Origin: Colwellia sp.
GTDB taxonomy: Bacteria > Pseudomonadota > Gammaproteobacteria > Enterobacterales > Alteromonadaceae
Assembly: GCA_013215295.1 (NCBI GenBank)
Contig: JABSOZ010000004.1
Coordinates: 62,001-126,000, forward strand
Reading direction: 5' to 3'
DNA length: 64,000 nt
The notes beneath the pieces are model-generated. The model saw nothing but the letters and a program-made list of their open reading frames with translations, was not told the DNA's origin and ran no database searches. Of this stretch, positions 27,941 to 37,639 are shown in pieces. Position numbers and translations under genes: made by a program. Position 1 is the first letter of the stretch; each line of letters opens with the position of its first letter.

Positions 27941-30598
27941 CTAGGTTTTGGCGCTTTTCAAATGCTCAGAAATTAGTTTATCTGAAGGTAATAACTTACT
28001 TGCTTCTTCCAACAACTTCACAGCATCATCCTTTTTGCCCAGCATGAGTTTAATTAACCCAAGAGTATCTAGAGCTTTAGGGTGACGATTTAGAGACTTT
28101 ACAGCTCTCTCCGACATCTTTTCAGCTTTAGTGTAATTCTTGAGCTTGTATTCAACCCAAGCTAAGTTATTCAATAACGAGCCATTTACTACCCCATTAT
28201 CAAGTAATGTATAATACAATTTCCTCGCCAATTCTAGGTCATATTCAATAGCGAGTTCAGCAAGTAGGTTTGTAGATAATAAATCATCATTTTTATCACT
28301 AACGTGTAATTTCAAGAAATTAAACGCTCCTTTTTTATTACCCATTTTTGTCATAGCTATATAAACTAGTGACGCATGGCGAGAACTATGATCCAATTTA
28401 TATAACTCTTTTAAGCCAGGAACTGCTTGAGAAAACATCTCTTTAGTTAAATAGATTTGAGCTTGCAGACCTTTAACACTTGGTAATTTTTTCTCATCAG
28501 TTGAAAGCGCATTTATGCTTGATTGGGCTTTTTCATAATATTTAAGTCTGATTTGATAATTAACCTTAATTATTGCAAATTGAGTATCATGACCAACCTT
28601 GGTTAAAACGCTATCCACTGTTCTTAACGCTCCTTCATAATCGTTTAATACCTCCTGCTCAGTCATTTTTTTCAACCAAGCTTCTCGGTAATTTGGTTTT
28701 TTCTCAGTCCAATCATCAAAAACACTTAAAGCACTTTCATGGTCTTCCAACTGATTATAACTAGTCCCTAAAATAGCCCAATACATAGATGGTGTCTGTA
28801 CACTCGTGATGTAGTCTGATTTTAACAAAAAAACAACTTCACTAAATTTTTTCTCTCCAAATAGTGCTCTTGCGTATAGCAATACATAATCCATATTATC
28901 TATATTTTTCTCATGAGCTATAGCTATGTTTTGTAAGAAAGCCTCATTACCAAGCACTAACTTGCCTAATCTATAAGATATTGTCAGTGCTCCAATATGA
29001 TAAGGCGAAAAAGCAAGTACTCTTTTTACATACTTTAGAGACTCAGTTTTTTTATTTTCATCGAAATATTTTTGTGCGAAATAAATTAAGGCGTATTTAC
29101 TTTCCGAAGTAAATTCCAAAATTTTATGAAACTCAATCTCGGCTTTATCAATGTCGTTTTGTAACAGAAAGGTTCTGGCGGCTAACCGATATCCATCAAT
29201 GCTATTATCTGATTCTAGTTTCCATTTATTTGCTAAATCATGAGCTTTTTCATAATCTTTATTATATAAATACGCACTAGCTAAAGCCATTCTTGCAAGA
29301 GGTAATTCAGGAGAGATATCAATCGCTTCTTCGAGGTTTGCAATCCCTTCAACATCACTAATTGATAACTTTAGAATTCCTAGCCTAGTAATGTCAATAG
29401 CGTTGTCAGAATGAAGCTCATCGCTTTTTTGAATCAGTTCTTTCGCATTAGCAAAATCCCCACTCTTCAATAATTCAAAGCTAGCTTTAGTAAGTAAACT
29501 AAGATCCTCTGCATTAAATGTCTGAATTTCGTTTATTGAATTAATGGCATCGGCAGTGTATCCCAATTGCATTTTTATTGAGATAAGCAATTTATTCAAA
29601 GGGTGATTTTCTTGAAGTTGGTCGGTTATACCTACTAAGTATTTATATGACAATTCGTATTGTTGTAAATTAAATGCGCTAATACCGGCAACAACTCTGT
29701 TAGATGGTGAATTAACTCCATTTTGAATAGCTTTTTCCGTAAAATATAATGATGACTGATAACTTCCCTCTTCGTAACTAAGCACACCTTTTAATTGGTT
29801 AACATAAGGCTGTTCTGGGAAGAGTTTTATCAAATAATCTAAATGCTTAGTTGCTTCTGAGAACTGTTTATCTTGAATTAAATCCCTAGCTAAAAACATT
29901 CTTACCTTCAGATCTTTGGGCAAAAGCTTATGGTATTGCTGAAATGCTTTAACTGCGTTTGAGTAATCCTTTCTTACATGAAGTAAGTTCCCTTTAAGCA
30001 TATAAGCTTCAGAAAGTAATGAATTGTCTTTTAAAGAGTCTTCTATTTGAAATAGTGCTTCGTCTATATTCTTTGCTTCTATGCTTAAGTAGGCACTACC
30101 AAGCTTACTGTAACTTGAGTCAGGCGATATTTTAATTGCTTGCATAAATGCATCTATTGCAGCGTCTTTCTCTCCAGCATTAATGTTTGCTAAACCCGCA
30201 TAAAATAAAACTTGAGGTAATAATTCCACGACTCCATCTTTGTGCAACGCTATCATGGGAAGTACGTCAGATTGCTTATTTTGTAGATTTAGTGACTTAA
30301 GTAGCTTAGGAAATGTTAGTTCTATTGCCTTTCCTAGGTCTATTGCTCGCTGTAATTCTTTCTCTGCGGAAGCCGCATCCCCTTGTCTCAAATAAAGAGT
30401 TCCCAATAAAAACCTAGCCTCAACATTTTTCTTATCGATACGAATAGCATTTTTTATATCAATAACTGCACTTGCATCATCTTTAGCCAAAATGCTTTTC
30501 TGTGCACTTTGCATATATTCCTCTGATGTTTTATTGGGCGAACATGCAGCTAAACTTAAAGCGACACAAGTTGTTAATATTAATTGTTTATATTTCAT
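27941..30598 (-). CDS. PEP-CTERM system TPR-repeat lipoprotein PrsT-like (copy 2)
   Basis: An 885-residue TPR lipoprotein with lipobox LAAC (about 16-19). Its first 100 residues align closely with copy 1 (S-A-V-I-D-I-K-N-A-I, then V-E-A-R-F-L-L-G-T-L-Y-L), but the rest is much diverged and richer in Lys. The two are old duplicates, not recent copies. Function as for PrsT: envelope TPR scaffold for the XrtA-associated polysaccharide or for sorting, by family knowledge. Its original downstream hairpin is now separated from it by the IS256 element. Confidence 0.82.
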   Translation of the reverse strand: MKYKQLILTTCVALSLAACSPNKTSEEYMQSAQKSILAKDDASAVIDIKNAIRIDKKNVEARFLLGTLYLRQGDAASAEKELQRAIDLGKAIELTFPKLLKSLNLQNKQSDVLPMIALHKDGVVELLPQVLFYAGLANINAGEKDAAIDAFMQAIKISPDSSYSKLGSAYLSIEAKNIDEALFQIEDSLKDNSLLSEAYMLKGNLLHVRKDYSNAVKAFQQYHKLLPKDLKVRMFLARDLIQDKQFSEATKHLDYLIKLFPEQPYVNQLKGVLSYEEGSYQSSLYFTEKAIQNGVNSPSNRVVAGISAFNLQQYELSYKYLVGITDQLQENHPLNKLLISIKMQLGYTADAINSINEIQTFNAEDLSLLTKASFELLKSGDFANAKELIQKSDELHSDNAIDITRLGILKLSISDVEGIANLEEAIDISPELPLARMALASAYLYNKDYEKAHDLANKWKLESDNSIDGYRLAARTFLLQNDIDKAEIEFHKILEFTSESKYALIYFAQKYFDENKKTESLKYVKRVLAFSPYHIGALTISYRLGKLVLGNEAFLQNIAIAHEKNIDNMDYVLLYARALFGEKKFSEVVFLLKSDYITSVQTPSMYWAILGTSYNQLEDHESALSVFDDWTEKKPNYREAWLKKMTEQEVLNDYEGALRTVDSVLTKVGHDTQFAIIKVNYQIRLKYYEKAQSSINALSTDEKKLPSVKGLQAQIYLTKEMFSQAVPGLKELYKLDHSSRHASLVYIAMTKMGNKKGAFNFLKLHVSDKNDDLLSTNLLAELAIEYDLELARKLYYTLLDNGVVNGSLLNNLAWVEYKLKNYTKAEKMSERAVKSLNRHPKALDTLGLIKLMLGKKDDAVKLLEEASKLLPSDKLISEHLKSAKT

Positions 30599-30666
30599 TG
30601 ATACTCCATTATTCTCATATTATGTCAGCAATCAAAAGACGCTTACTTATTAGTATTATTATCAAA

Positions 30667-30684
30667 TTGGTCGACAAAGACCAA
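30667..30684. promoter_or_regulatory. perfect inverted repeat upstream of prsT copy 2
   Basis: TTGGTC-6 nt-GACCAA, 68 bases upstream of the prsT copy 2 start and 105 bases from the end of the GNAT gene. It could be an operator. No -24/-12 sigma-54 match was found in this gap. Confidence 0.35.
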
Positions 30685-30789
30685 TAAATACAGCCATAGA
30701 ACAAATAATATAAAGTATTATAATATGCTGCATATCTGCACTATTTCAGAAAAACACCTATGCACTCGTCGTTTATCATTTATTCAACT

Positions 30790-31881
30790 TCAATAGCCCA
30801 AACGTTGTTTAGATTTTCGGAGTAAATTTTCTATTAAATAAACTAAGCTATATTTATAGTAACAGCACATATTATGCGTATATTCACTGTTAGATAGAGA
30901 CTGCTTATACCTAGCCTTCCCAGCCAGAAAATCATAATACTTCAAACCTTTCTCTCTATAATGCTCTATAGTTAAACTATGTAAATACATACCTAACTTT
31001 ATTTTTCCTTCAAACTCATTACTAAATGCAGATAAGTAGAAATACACCCTTTCTTTATATAAATAATTAATAAGATAAGCGATAGGCTTATTATTTAAAG
31101 TTAATGTTGCAATTTCTGAATGCTCATTCATTAATTGAGCCTTGAAACAACTTACAAATGTAGGATTTTCAAATCCACTGGGCGTCGTGGTATTTTTCCA
31201 TTTGTTTATATGAAAGTCTCCAACCGTACTCAGTGTTTGTAGTTTTTCTTTTTGCGAAGTCACAATGCTAAAACTTAGACAACCTTCCTGAGATAATAGT
31301 CGCTGTGTTTGATTTATTTTTTGGCGGGTATTTCTTGATAGAACCTCAGATTTATAAGAAGTATTGATGTCTTGCAAATTAATTTGGTAACCAAAATCTT
31401 CGATTATATTTCGTTTATTATGAGATAAATCATCTAATGTTTTTTCGGCTTTATTTGATAACATTCCCGCAATAAATTCACTCCATTTATCTTGCTTTGA
31501 AAGAAATAATATCAGGGCATGCCTTAACTCATACTCATATTTTTTATCAACAAGGAAGTCATTGTACTCGATCCAAGATTGATCGAATTCTTTTTCTCCG
31601 GTACGATTTAACCACCATTGCGTTTTACTACGCAAACCCAGGACTTTACATTCTTTTTCAAAAATAACCGCTAAAGCCATTACTTCATTGTTAATCGTAG
31701 CTTTCAATAAATAAAAAGGCTGTTTTACTTGTTGTAACCAGGAACCGAACCAATCCCAACTTAAAAAATAGTGACAGTTTGAACGCCGCTGTAAATCAAG
31801 CCAAATGATCTCTAATTCACTTGCATAGTTAGCGGTTGAATAGGTCATTTCAACTTTAATCATTTCTTGTATGCGTTGCAC
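30790..31881 (-). CDS. GNAT-fold acyltransferase, CelD/BcsL-like
   Basis: A 363-residue protein of the acetyltransferase group called CelD/BcsL-like (Acetyltransf_6). Typical are the N-terminal F-L-S-W-D-W-F-G-S-W segment (about 39-48) and the C-terminal Y-D-F-L-A-G-K-A-R-Y-K (about 327-337), where the second GNAT domain ends. Members are common in exopolysaccharide loci and are thought to acylate sugars. The start is GTG 31881, with ATG 31863 as an alternative. It is divergent from the large operon that begins at 31978. Confidence 0.72.
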   Translation of the reverse strand: MQRIQEMIKVEMTYSTANYASELEIIWLDLQRRSNCHYFLSWDWFGSWLQQVKQPFYLLKATINNEVMALAVIFEKECKVLGLRSKTQWWLNRTGEKEFDQSWIEYNDFLVDKKYEYELRHALILFLSKQDKWSEFIAGMLSNKAEKTLDDLSHNKRNIIEDFGYQINLQDINTSYKSEVLSRNTRQKINQTQRLLSQEGCLSFSIVTSQKEKLQTLSTVGDFHINKWKNTTTPSGFENPTFVSCFKAQLMNEHSEIATLTLNNKPIAYLINYLYKERVYFYLSAFSNEFEGKIKLGMYLHSLTIEHYREKGLKYYDFLAGKARYKQSLSNSEYTHNMCCYYKYSLVYLIENLLRKSKQRLGY

Positions 31882-31977
31882 TCGTTCAACTTACCTTTAA
31901 TTATTGACTTATAAAGCGATTATCGGCACTATTTGTAACCTAATTATTGCTAAAAATCTATTTGTTTTGGAAAGACC

Positions 31978-34542
31978 TTGATAGTTCCATTTAAAGTAAA
32001 TGAGCACAACCCGCAAGCTTTACACACTCAAGTTGTTAGTTTTTCATTTCCTCTGTCTTCAAATGATATTTTCTCAACCGAAGAACTTCAATTACTCCAT
32101 CATGAAAAAGTACAAACAGCAGAATTTTTTGTTTTAAGTTATTGGCCTAATTCTTCAGCAAAGTGGGTAAGATGTAATTTCATCTTAGATGGAAAACAAA
32201 ACGTAGATCCTAATTATGTTATAAAAAAACAACAAGCTTGCGATTCAGTCGCACTTAACCACGCTATTAATTGTGCAAGTATTCAAAACACATTAAAAAT
32301 ATCCAATGATAATTACAGCTTCCATTTACATAACAATGAACTACTCATTGACGAAATACCTTGGGCGTTTAATTTAACGGGATTGAATGATGAAGAATTA
32401 ACGCTAATTGTTACTGATTTTTTGCCTAAAATAAATAAGTCTACGCTCAAACAAGAAGTCGCTTACCATGGAGTATTTCAAAACAACTCACATGAAACCG
32501 TTTTAGAGTTCGACTGTAAACTCACCTTTAATGCTGCAACTCCAACCATTAAAACAGATTTTACATTACGTAATCCTAAACCTATGGTTCACAACAATGG
32601 TAAATGGGATTTAGGCAATAAAAATTCTTACCACTTTAAATCTTTGAATCTTGATTTTTTGTCTCTTGATTCAGACAAAATAACATTGAATATTACCGAT
32701 AAGGGTCAAATTTTTCAGCACAGTGGTGCATGTTTACTTTATCAGGCTAGCAGTGGTGGTGATAATTGGAACTCAAGTAATCACGTCGATGCTAACGGTG
32801 AAGTGAATAATCCGTTCAAAGGGTTCAGAATAACTGAAGATACAGCTATTGTTTATAGTGGCGATCGAGCAGAACCAACAATCAGTGCTGTACTTAACAA
32901 TTCTCACCTGTCAATCGCTTACAAAAATTTTTGGCAAACGTTTCCAAAATCTATTGAAAGCACTAATAACAAAGTAACTCTGGGTTTATTTCCGCAAGAC
33001 AAAAATATAAATCATGAACTTCAACCTGGAGAGCAGACAACACATACCTTTTTTGTTCATTATAGTAAGATTCCTTCAGGTCTTATAAATGTTAATGATC
33101 AAGAGCTCTCGGTTAGCATTTGCCCTGATTACTTAGAATCAACCAATGCTATTCCATCTTTTAGTAATTCGAACAATGAAGATATTACTCGTATTATCAA
33201 CGAAGGTTTAACATGTAAAAATAATTTTTTTGAAAAACGCGAAACTATGGATGAATTTGGTTGGCGAAATTTTGGCGATATCTATGCAGACCATGAGAAA
33301 TTAGAGTATAAAGGCGATAAAGAGCTTATTTCCCACTATAACAACCAATATGATGCCTTATATGGTTTCATTCGCCAATTTCTCGTTACAGGTGATACAC
33401 AATGGTGGTCATTAGCAACAGACTTAGCACAACATGTTAAAGACATCGATATTTATCATACAGACAAAGATAAAATAGAATATAACAATGGATTGTTTTG
33501 GCATACAGATCATTATCTATCTGCAGAAACAGCAAGCCATAGAACTTATTCGCAAAAACAACAAGCTAACGCATATCAAGATCATTCAGGCGGTGGTGGC
33601 CCTGGTGGCCAGCATTGCTACACTACCGGTTTAATGCTTCATTATTACTTGACCGCTGATGAAACCTCTAAAACAGCGGTAATAAAGTTGGCGGATTGGA
33701 TTACCAACTTTTATGAGGGATCGGGTACAATTTTTGAATTTGCCCTTTATTTAAAAAATAGAAACACACCAGGTTTAAAGAATAAATTAACCGGACAATA
33801 CCCCTTAGATAGAGGTACCGGAAATTATATTGTAGCGCTACTCGATGCTTATGAATTAACCAATAAACAGTCCTATTTAGATAGGGTAAGTTTAATTATC
33901 AAGCATACTGCTAACCCTTACGAAGATCTAGCCGAAAGGGATTTAAAGAACATTGAAGAGTCGTGGTTTTACACTATATTTCTCCAAGCGGTTTTACGCT
34001 ACTTGTTTGCCAAACGAGAAGTAAATCAAATCGATAGCTCGTATAACTATGCCAATAATTTATTGATACACTTTTCAAATTGGATAGTTAACAACGAATC
34101 ACCATATTTGAATACACCAGAAAAACTTGAATACCCCAATCATACATGGGCAGCTCAAGATATACGTAAAGCAAATGTGCTTTACGGCGCATACTATTTT
34201 TCAAGAGACAATGAAAAAGTCGCAAACATATGTAAAAACAAAGCAGACGAATTTTATTTTTACGTATATGACTCATTGACAAACGAAAAAACTAGAACAT
34301 GTACACGTATTCTTGCTATCTTGATGCAAAATGTCGGTTATAAAAGTTTTGTAGAGCATAATATTTCTAAACAAACCACTTCAGCTCAGGTAACAGAAAT
34401 GAAAAAAGAGTCACCCTCATCAAAGCTAAAGATCGTTAAGATATTTGTTAATATGTTGATAAACACATCACTAAAAAAAGAACTAACTTGGTTGACTCAT
34501 CGCTCCAGTAAAGTAAAAACTTTATTTGGGAGATACCTATAA
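31978..34542 (+). CDS. exo-rhamnogalacturonan-lyase-like (PcRGLX-type) protein
   Basis: An 854-residue protein with no signal peptide. The N-terminal part reads like the beta-sandwich of PcRGLX-type exo-rhamnogalacturonan lyases: S-F-P-L, then L-S-Y-W-P-N-S-S-A-K-W near residues 52-62. The middle has G-L-F-P-Q and the G-E-Q-T-T-H-T segment. From about 410 on it is helical like an (alpha/alpha) toroid, with W-R-N-F-G-D and GGGGPGGQH (near 538-546). Start is TTG 31978 behind GGAAAGA. It opens the rightward glycan operon. A lyase trimming or turning over the polymer is plausible, but a cytoplasmic location would be odd. The assignment is from pattern recall only. Confidence 0.5.
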   Translation: MIVPFKVNEHNPQALHTQVVSFSFPLSSNDIFSTEELQLLHHEKVQTAEFFVLSYWPNSSAKWVRCNFILDGKQNVDPNYVIKKQQACDSVALNHAINCASIQNTLKISNDNYSFHLHNNELLIDEIPWAFNLTGLNDEELTLIVTDFLPKINKSTLKQEVAYHGVFQNNSHETVLEFDCKLTFNAATPTIKTDFTLRNPKPMVHNNGKWDLGNKNSYHFKSLNLDFLSLDSDKITLNITDKGQIFQHSGACLLYQASSGGDNWNSSNHVDANGEVNNPFKGFRITEDTAIVYSGDRAEPTISAVLNNSHLSIAYKNFWQTFPKSIESTNNKVTLGLFPQDKNINHELQPGEQTTHTFFVHYSKIPSGLINVNDQELSVSICPDYLESTNAIPSFSNSNNEDITRIINEGLTCKNNFFEKRETMDEFGWRNFGDIYADHEKLEYKGDKELISHYNNQYDALYGFIRQFLVTGDTQWWSLATDLAQHVKDIDIYHTDKDKIEYNNGLFWHTDHYLSAETASHRTYSQKQQANAYQDHSGGGGPGGQHCYTTGLMLHYYLTADETSKTAVIKLADWITNFYEGSGTIFEFALYLKNRNTPGLKNKLTGQYPLDRGTGNYIVALLDAYELTNKQSYLDRVSLIIKHTANPYEDLAERDLKNIEESWFYTIFLQAVLRYLFAKREVNQIDSSYNYANNLLIHFSNWIVNNESPYLNTPEKLEYPNHTWAAQDIRKANVLYGAYYFSRDNEKVANICKNKADEFYFYVYDSLTNEKTRTCTRILAILMQNVGYKSFVEHNISKQTTSAQVTEMKKESPSSKLKIVKIFVNMLINTSLKKELTWLTHRSSKVKTLFGRYL

Positions 34543-35505
34543 GTGAAAGTTTCATTTATCATTCCACATAAAGGTCGATTAGAGATGCTAAAAGAAACAA
34601 TTGTTTCCATTTTAAATCTCAATTACGATCAAACACAGTTAGAAATTATCGTTGTAAGCCAAAATAATGCCTTGTCTGTAAATGAACTCGTAGATAACAA
34701 CATTAAAAACCAAGTTGAAGTGTTTTTAGCGGATGAACAGGGCACAATTTCAAAATCTAGAAATATAGGCGCAGCAAAAGCTAAAGGCGAATATTTAGCA
34801 TTTTTAGACGCTGATATAGACTTATCAAATAATTGGCTCCTTGTTATGTTTGAGGAAATGAACCGAAACTCACAACGCAAACTTGTTAGTGCCCACCAAG
34901 TTTGCTCCGATGATGCTCCCGAATTAGAGAAATTAAGAACTGAGTTAAGTAATGTAGAAGTCGATGTAAACGTTAAGTTTTTACCGGGTCGAAATCTATT
35001 TTTACATAAAGATACTTTCAAAGCGGTAAATGGTTTTCCTGAACACCTAATAACTTGCGAAGATTACTTTTTTACGGATAAAGTTGATGAGTTGGGTGAC
35101 TTATTTTACACTTCTAAAGCTAGCTATATTCACTTAGGTGAAGACAAAGAGTGGTATCAACTATTTCATAAAGAAATATGGCGAGGCCAGTCAAATCTTA
35201 AATCATTGTCTGGCAGAACTATTCCCTTAAGAGAATATCCAAGCTTCCTAGTGCCTTTATGGATTTTCTTTTTTAGCATTGCAGTTAGCCTTTCTTTACT
35301 ATTCGGTAATTTAAGCAATACATTGGCTTGTATTACCTTTATTGCATTACCTATTTTTCTTTATAGTCAGCGTTTGAGTCGTATGGCGAAAAGAAAAATT
35401 AAATTTAGCATTATTGTTAAATTCTATTTGGTATATTTCGCTGCAAGAGCAATAGGCACCGTAGTTGGTTTAACAAAATCTTTTAACGTAAGGAATGCGG
35501 CGTGA
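34543..35505 (+). CDS. family 2 glycosyltransferase with C-terminal membrane segments
   Basis: A 320-residue GT-A fold glycosyltransferase: S-F-I-I-P-H-K-G-R at the start, the metal-binding motif F-L-D-A-D-I-D (about 82-88), and G-R-N-L-F-L-H with C-E-D-Y-F-F (catalytic acid region, about 170-175). Two or three hydrophobic segments (about 230-315) anchor it to the inner membrane. Start is GTG directly after the previous stop, with GGGAGA upstream. It overlaps the next gene by 4 bases, so this is one operon. Donor and acceptor sugars cannot be told. Confidence 0.82.
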   Translation: MKVSFIIPHKGRLEMLKETIVSILNLNYDQTQLEIIVVSQNNALSVNELVDNNIKNQVEVFLADEQGTISKSRNIGAAKAKGEYLAFLDADIDLSNNWLLVMFEEMNRNSQRKLVSAHQVCSDDAPELEKLRTELSNVEVDVNVKFLPGRNLFLHKDTFKAVNGFPEHLITCEDYFFTDKVDELGDLFYTSKASYIHLGEDKEWYQLFHKEIWRGQSNLKSLSGRTIPLREYPSFLVPLWIFFFSIAVSLSLLFGNLSNTLACITFIALPIFLYSQRLSRMAKRKIKFSIIVKFYLVYFAARAIGTVVGLTKSFNVRNAA

Positions 35506-36638
35506 GTCAACAGAAAATAAAAGTTTTACAGTTTATTTGTTCTACCGGTTTTTATGGCGCAGAACGATGGATTTTAGCTTTAGCTAAAAACTTGCCAAAG
35601 GACAGTGTTCCATGTGACTTAGTTGTCACATTAGAAGATAATTCCAAAGAATTAGAATTAGTTAAAGAATATAAAAAACAAGATGTTGGTCAAGTATTTG
35701 AAGTACCCATGCGCCATAAATTTGATTTTTCTGTTGTGAACAAGTTAGCAAAACTCATAAAAGACAATGGCTATGATGTTATTCATTCTCATGGTTACAA
35801 ATCTGATGTTTTAGGCGTATTAGCTGCTAAAAAAGCAGGTATTCGCTCTGTAGTAACGCCGCATGGATTTGAAAATGCTGAAGATTTAAAACTTCGCCTT
35901 TTTATCTGGGCTGGTAACAAGATGATGAAATACGCCAATGTTGTGGTCCCGCTTTCTAAAGCACTATGCGAAGACGTTAAAGGCTTTGGCGTTAAAGACA
36001 CAAAAATTGAATACGTCCAAAATGGTGTAGATTTATCGGAAGTTGAAGAGCAAAAAGTTAAAGACAATAAATTAATTTCAGTGGGTGATGCTAAGCGAAT
36101 TGGTTTTGTTGGTCAAATGATCAGCAGAAAAAATATTATCGATATTTTAGATGTTTTTGAAAAATTAGCAGAAAAACATCCCAACATTACACTAAGCTTA
36201 CTGGGCGACGGTGAATCTCGCGCCGAATTAGAAGAACATACCAAAAGCTTAAACCACAAAAACCGTATTGCATTTATGGGTTACCGAGATGACCGCCTAG
36301 AATTATTACAGAGCTTTGACCTATTTGTAATGACATCAACACTTGAAGGTATTCCTCGTTGTTTAATGGAAGCTACAGCAATGGGTATACCTGTAGCAGC
36401 TTATAATATTGCGGGTGTAGATCAGCTTATTGAACATGAAAAAACAGGATTATTAGCCCCTTTTGGTGAAAAAGATACATTAGCAACATATTGGGAAGAA
36501 CTGCTCTTTGATGAAGATAAAGCGAAAAAACTAAGTGATAATGCCTGTGAATTTGTTAATGAAAATTATGCGGGTAAACGTATGGCCACAGAATACATTG
36601 AAGTATTCAAGCAACTATTAAATGGAAAGTACGATTAA
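35502..36638 (+). CDS. family 4 glycosyltransferase
   Basis: A 378-residue GT-B fold enzyme. The N-terminal domain starts with C-S-T-G-F-Y-G-A-E-R; the H-S-H-G-Y-K segment is near 88-93. The C-terminal donor domain has G-D-G-E-S-R-A-E and E-G-I-P-R-C-L-M-E-A (about 283-292), the E-x7-E motif typical of GT4. Cytoplasmic or membrane-associated. Start GTG overlaps the upstream glycosyltransferase stop by 4 bases; its own stop shares one base with the next ATG. Confidence 0.85.
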   Translation: MSQQKIKVLQFICSTGFYGAERWILALAKNLPKDSVPCDLVVTLEDNSKELELVKEYKKQDVGQVFEVPMRHKFDFSVVNKLAKLIKDNGYDVIHSHGYKSDVLGVLAAKKAGIRSVVTPHGFENAEDLKLRLFIWAGNKMMKYANVVVPLSKALCEDVKGFGVKDTKIEYVQNGVDLSEVEEQKVKDNKLISVGDAKRIGFVGQMISRKNIIDILDVFEKLAEKHPNITLSLLGDGESRAELEEHTKSLNHKNRIAFMGYRDDRLELLQSFDLFVMTSTLEGIPRCLMEATAMGIPVAAYNIAGVDQLIEHEKTGLLAPFGEKDTLATYWEELLFDEDKAKKLSDNACEFVNENYAGKRMATEYIEVFKQLLNGKYD

Positions 36639-37639
36639 TGGCATTACTTAATAAGCCAAAGGTTCAGTTTATAATATCAGTAGATACTGAAGAAGAATGG
36701 GATTGGTCTGGACCTTTCCCGGATAAAAACTTCTCCGTAAATAATGTATTTGAAATTCCTGCATTTCAACTTTATTGCCAAGAATTAGGCATTAAGCCTA
36801 CTTATTTAGTGGATCATGCTGTATCTAATAATGTAGAAAGTGCAGCGATATTAAAAGAATTACCTCGCAAGCATTGTGAAATAGGTGCCCATTTACACCC
36901 TTGGGTTAATCCACCTTTTACAGAAAAGACCACGGAATTCCTGTCTCACGTAATTAATTTACCCATTGATATAGTGGAAGCAAAGCTCGTTGAATTGATC
37001 TCGAGTATTCAAACTAACATAGGTGTTAAACCAACATCTTTTAGAACTGGTCGATGGGGGATTAATGGCGCTGTAATAGAGCTGTTAACCAAATATGAGT
37101 TTGAAGTAGATAGCAGTATTTATCCTTTATACCACAACGATTTTTTTACGTGTGAAACTGCACCTATCAAGCAATATTACCCTAGTTTAGCTAATACAAA
37201 TATTCATGATAAAAACCAAAAACATAATATCCTTGAGTTACCCGTTAGTTGCGGATTTAATCGTTCGAATTATTCGTTAGCACAAAAAATGCATAGGTTA
37301 TTCGAAAAGCGTCCATTCTCGTGGTTAAAAATTAATGGGGCTTTATGGCATAGTCTGTTATTAAGAAAGATATATTTAAGCCCTGAACTCTGCACTAGCA
37401 AAGACATGAATAGGTTAATAGACAATAAGTTAAAAAGTGGTGATAGCTGTTTTCATATGTATTTACATAGTTCAAGTCTACTAAGTGATGTCACAGGACT
37501 TAATAATGAAGTAAATGCTAGAGAGAATATCTGTCAGCGCATAGGTGAAGTAGTTCATCATTTATCACATGTTGCCGATGTTGAGTTTGTAACCCTTACC
37601 GAAGCAAAGTCTAAATTAACCACAATGGAAAATGTATGA
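36638..37639 (+). CDS. polysaccharide deacetylase-like protein (WalW type)
   Basis: A 333-residue NodB-fold protein: S-V-D-T-E-E-E-W-D-W at residues 14-23, the metal-binding A-H-L-H-P-W (about 83-88) and the R-T-G-R-W-G segment (about 131-136). The C-terminal H-M-Y-L-H-S-S matches the last conserved His. No signal peptide. Related WalW-type proteins are found in polysaccharide and LPS loci and may remove N-acetyl groups from lipid-linked sugars. It overlaps by 1 base upstream and by 4 bases downstream (ATGA). Confidence 0.78.
   Translation: MALLNKPKVQFIISVDTEEEWDWSGPFPDKNFSVNNVFEIPAFQLYCQELGIKPTYLVDHAVSNNVESAAILKELPRKHCEIGAHLHPWVNPPFTEKTTEFLSHVINLPIDIVEAKLVELISSIQTNIGVKPTSFRTGRWGINGAVIELLTKYEFEVDSSIYPLYHNDFFTCETAPIKQYYPSLANTNIHDKNQKHNILELPVSCGFNRSNYSLAQKMHRLFEKRPFSWLKINGALWHSLLLRKIYLSPELCTSKDMNRLIDNKLKSGDSCFHMYLHSSSLLSDVTGLNNEVNARENICQRIGEVVHHLSHVADVEFVTLTEAKSKLTTMENV

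Noticed and set aside
31882-31977. CGGCACTATTTG as a sigma-54 -24 element before the large operon
   Set aside because: The -12 GC is missing at the required spacing.
34629-35021. Open frame of 130 codons on the minus strand
   Set aside because: Lies wholly inside the glycosyltransferase gene at 34543-35505 and is Ser/Leu-rich antisense sequence.
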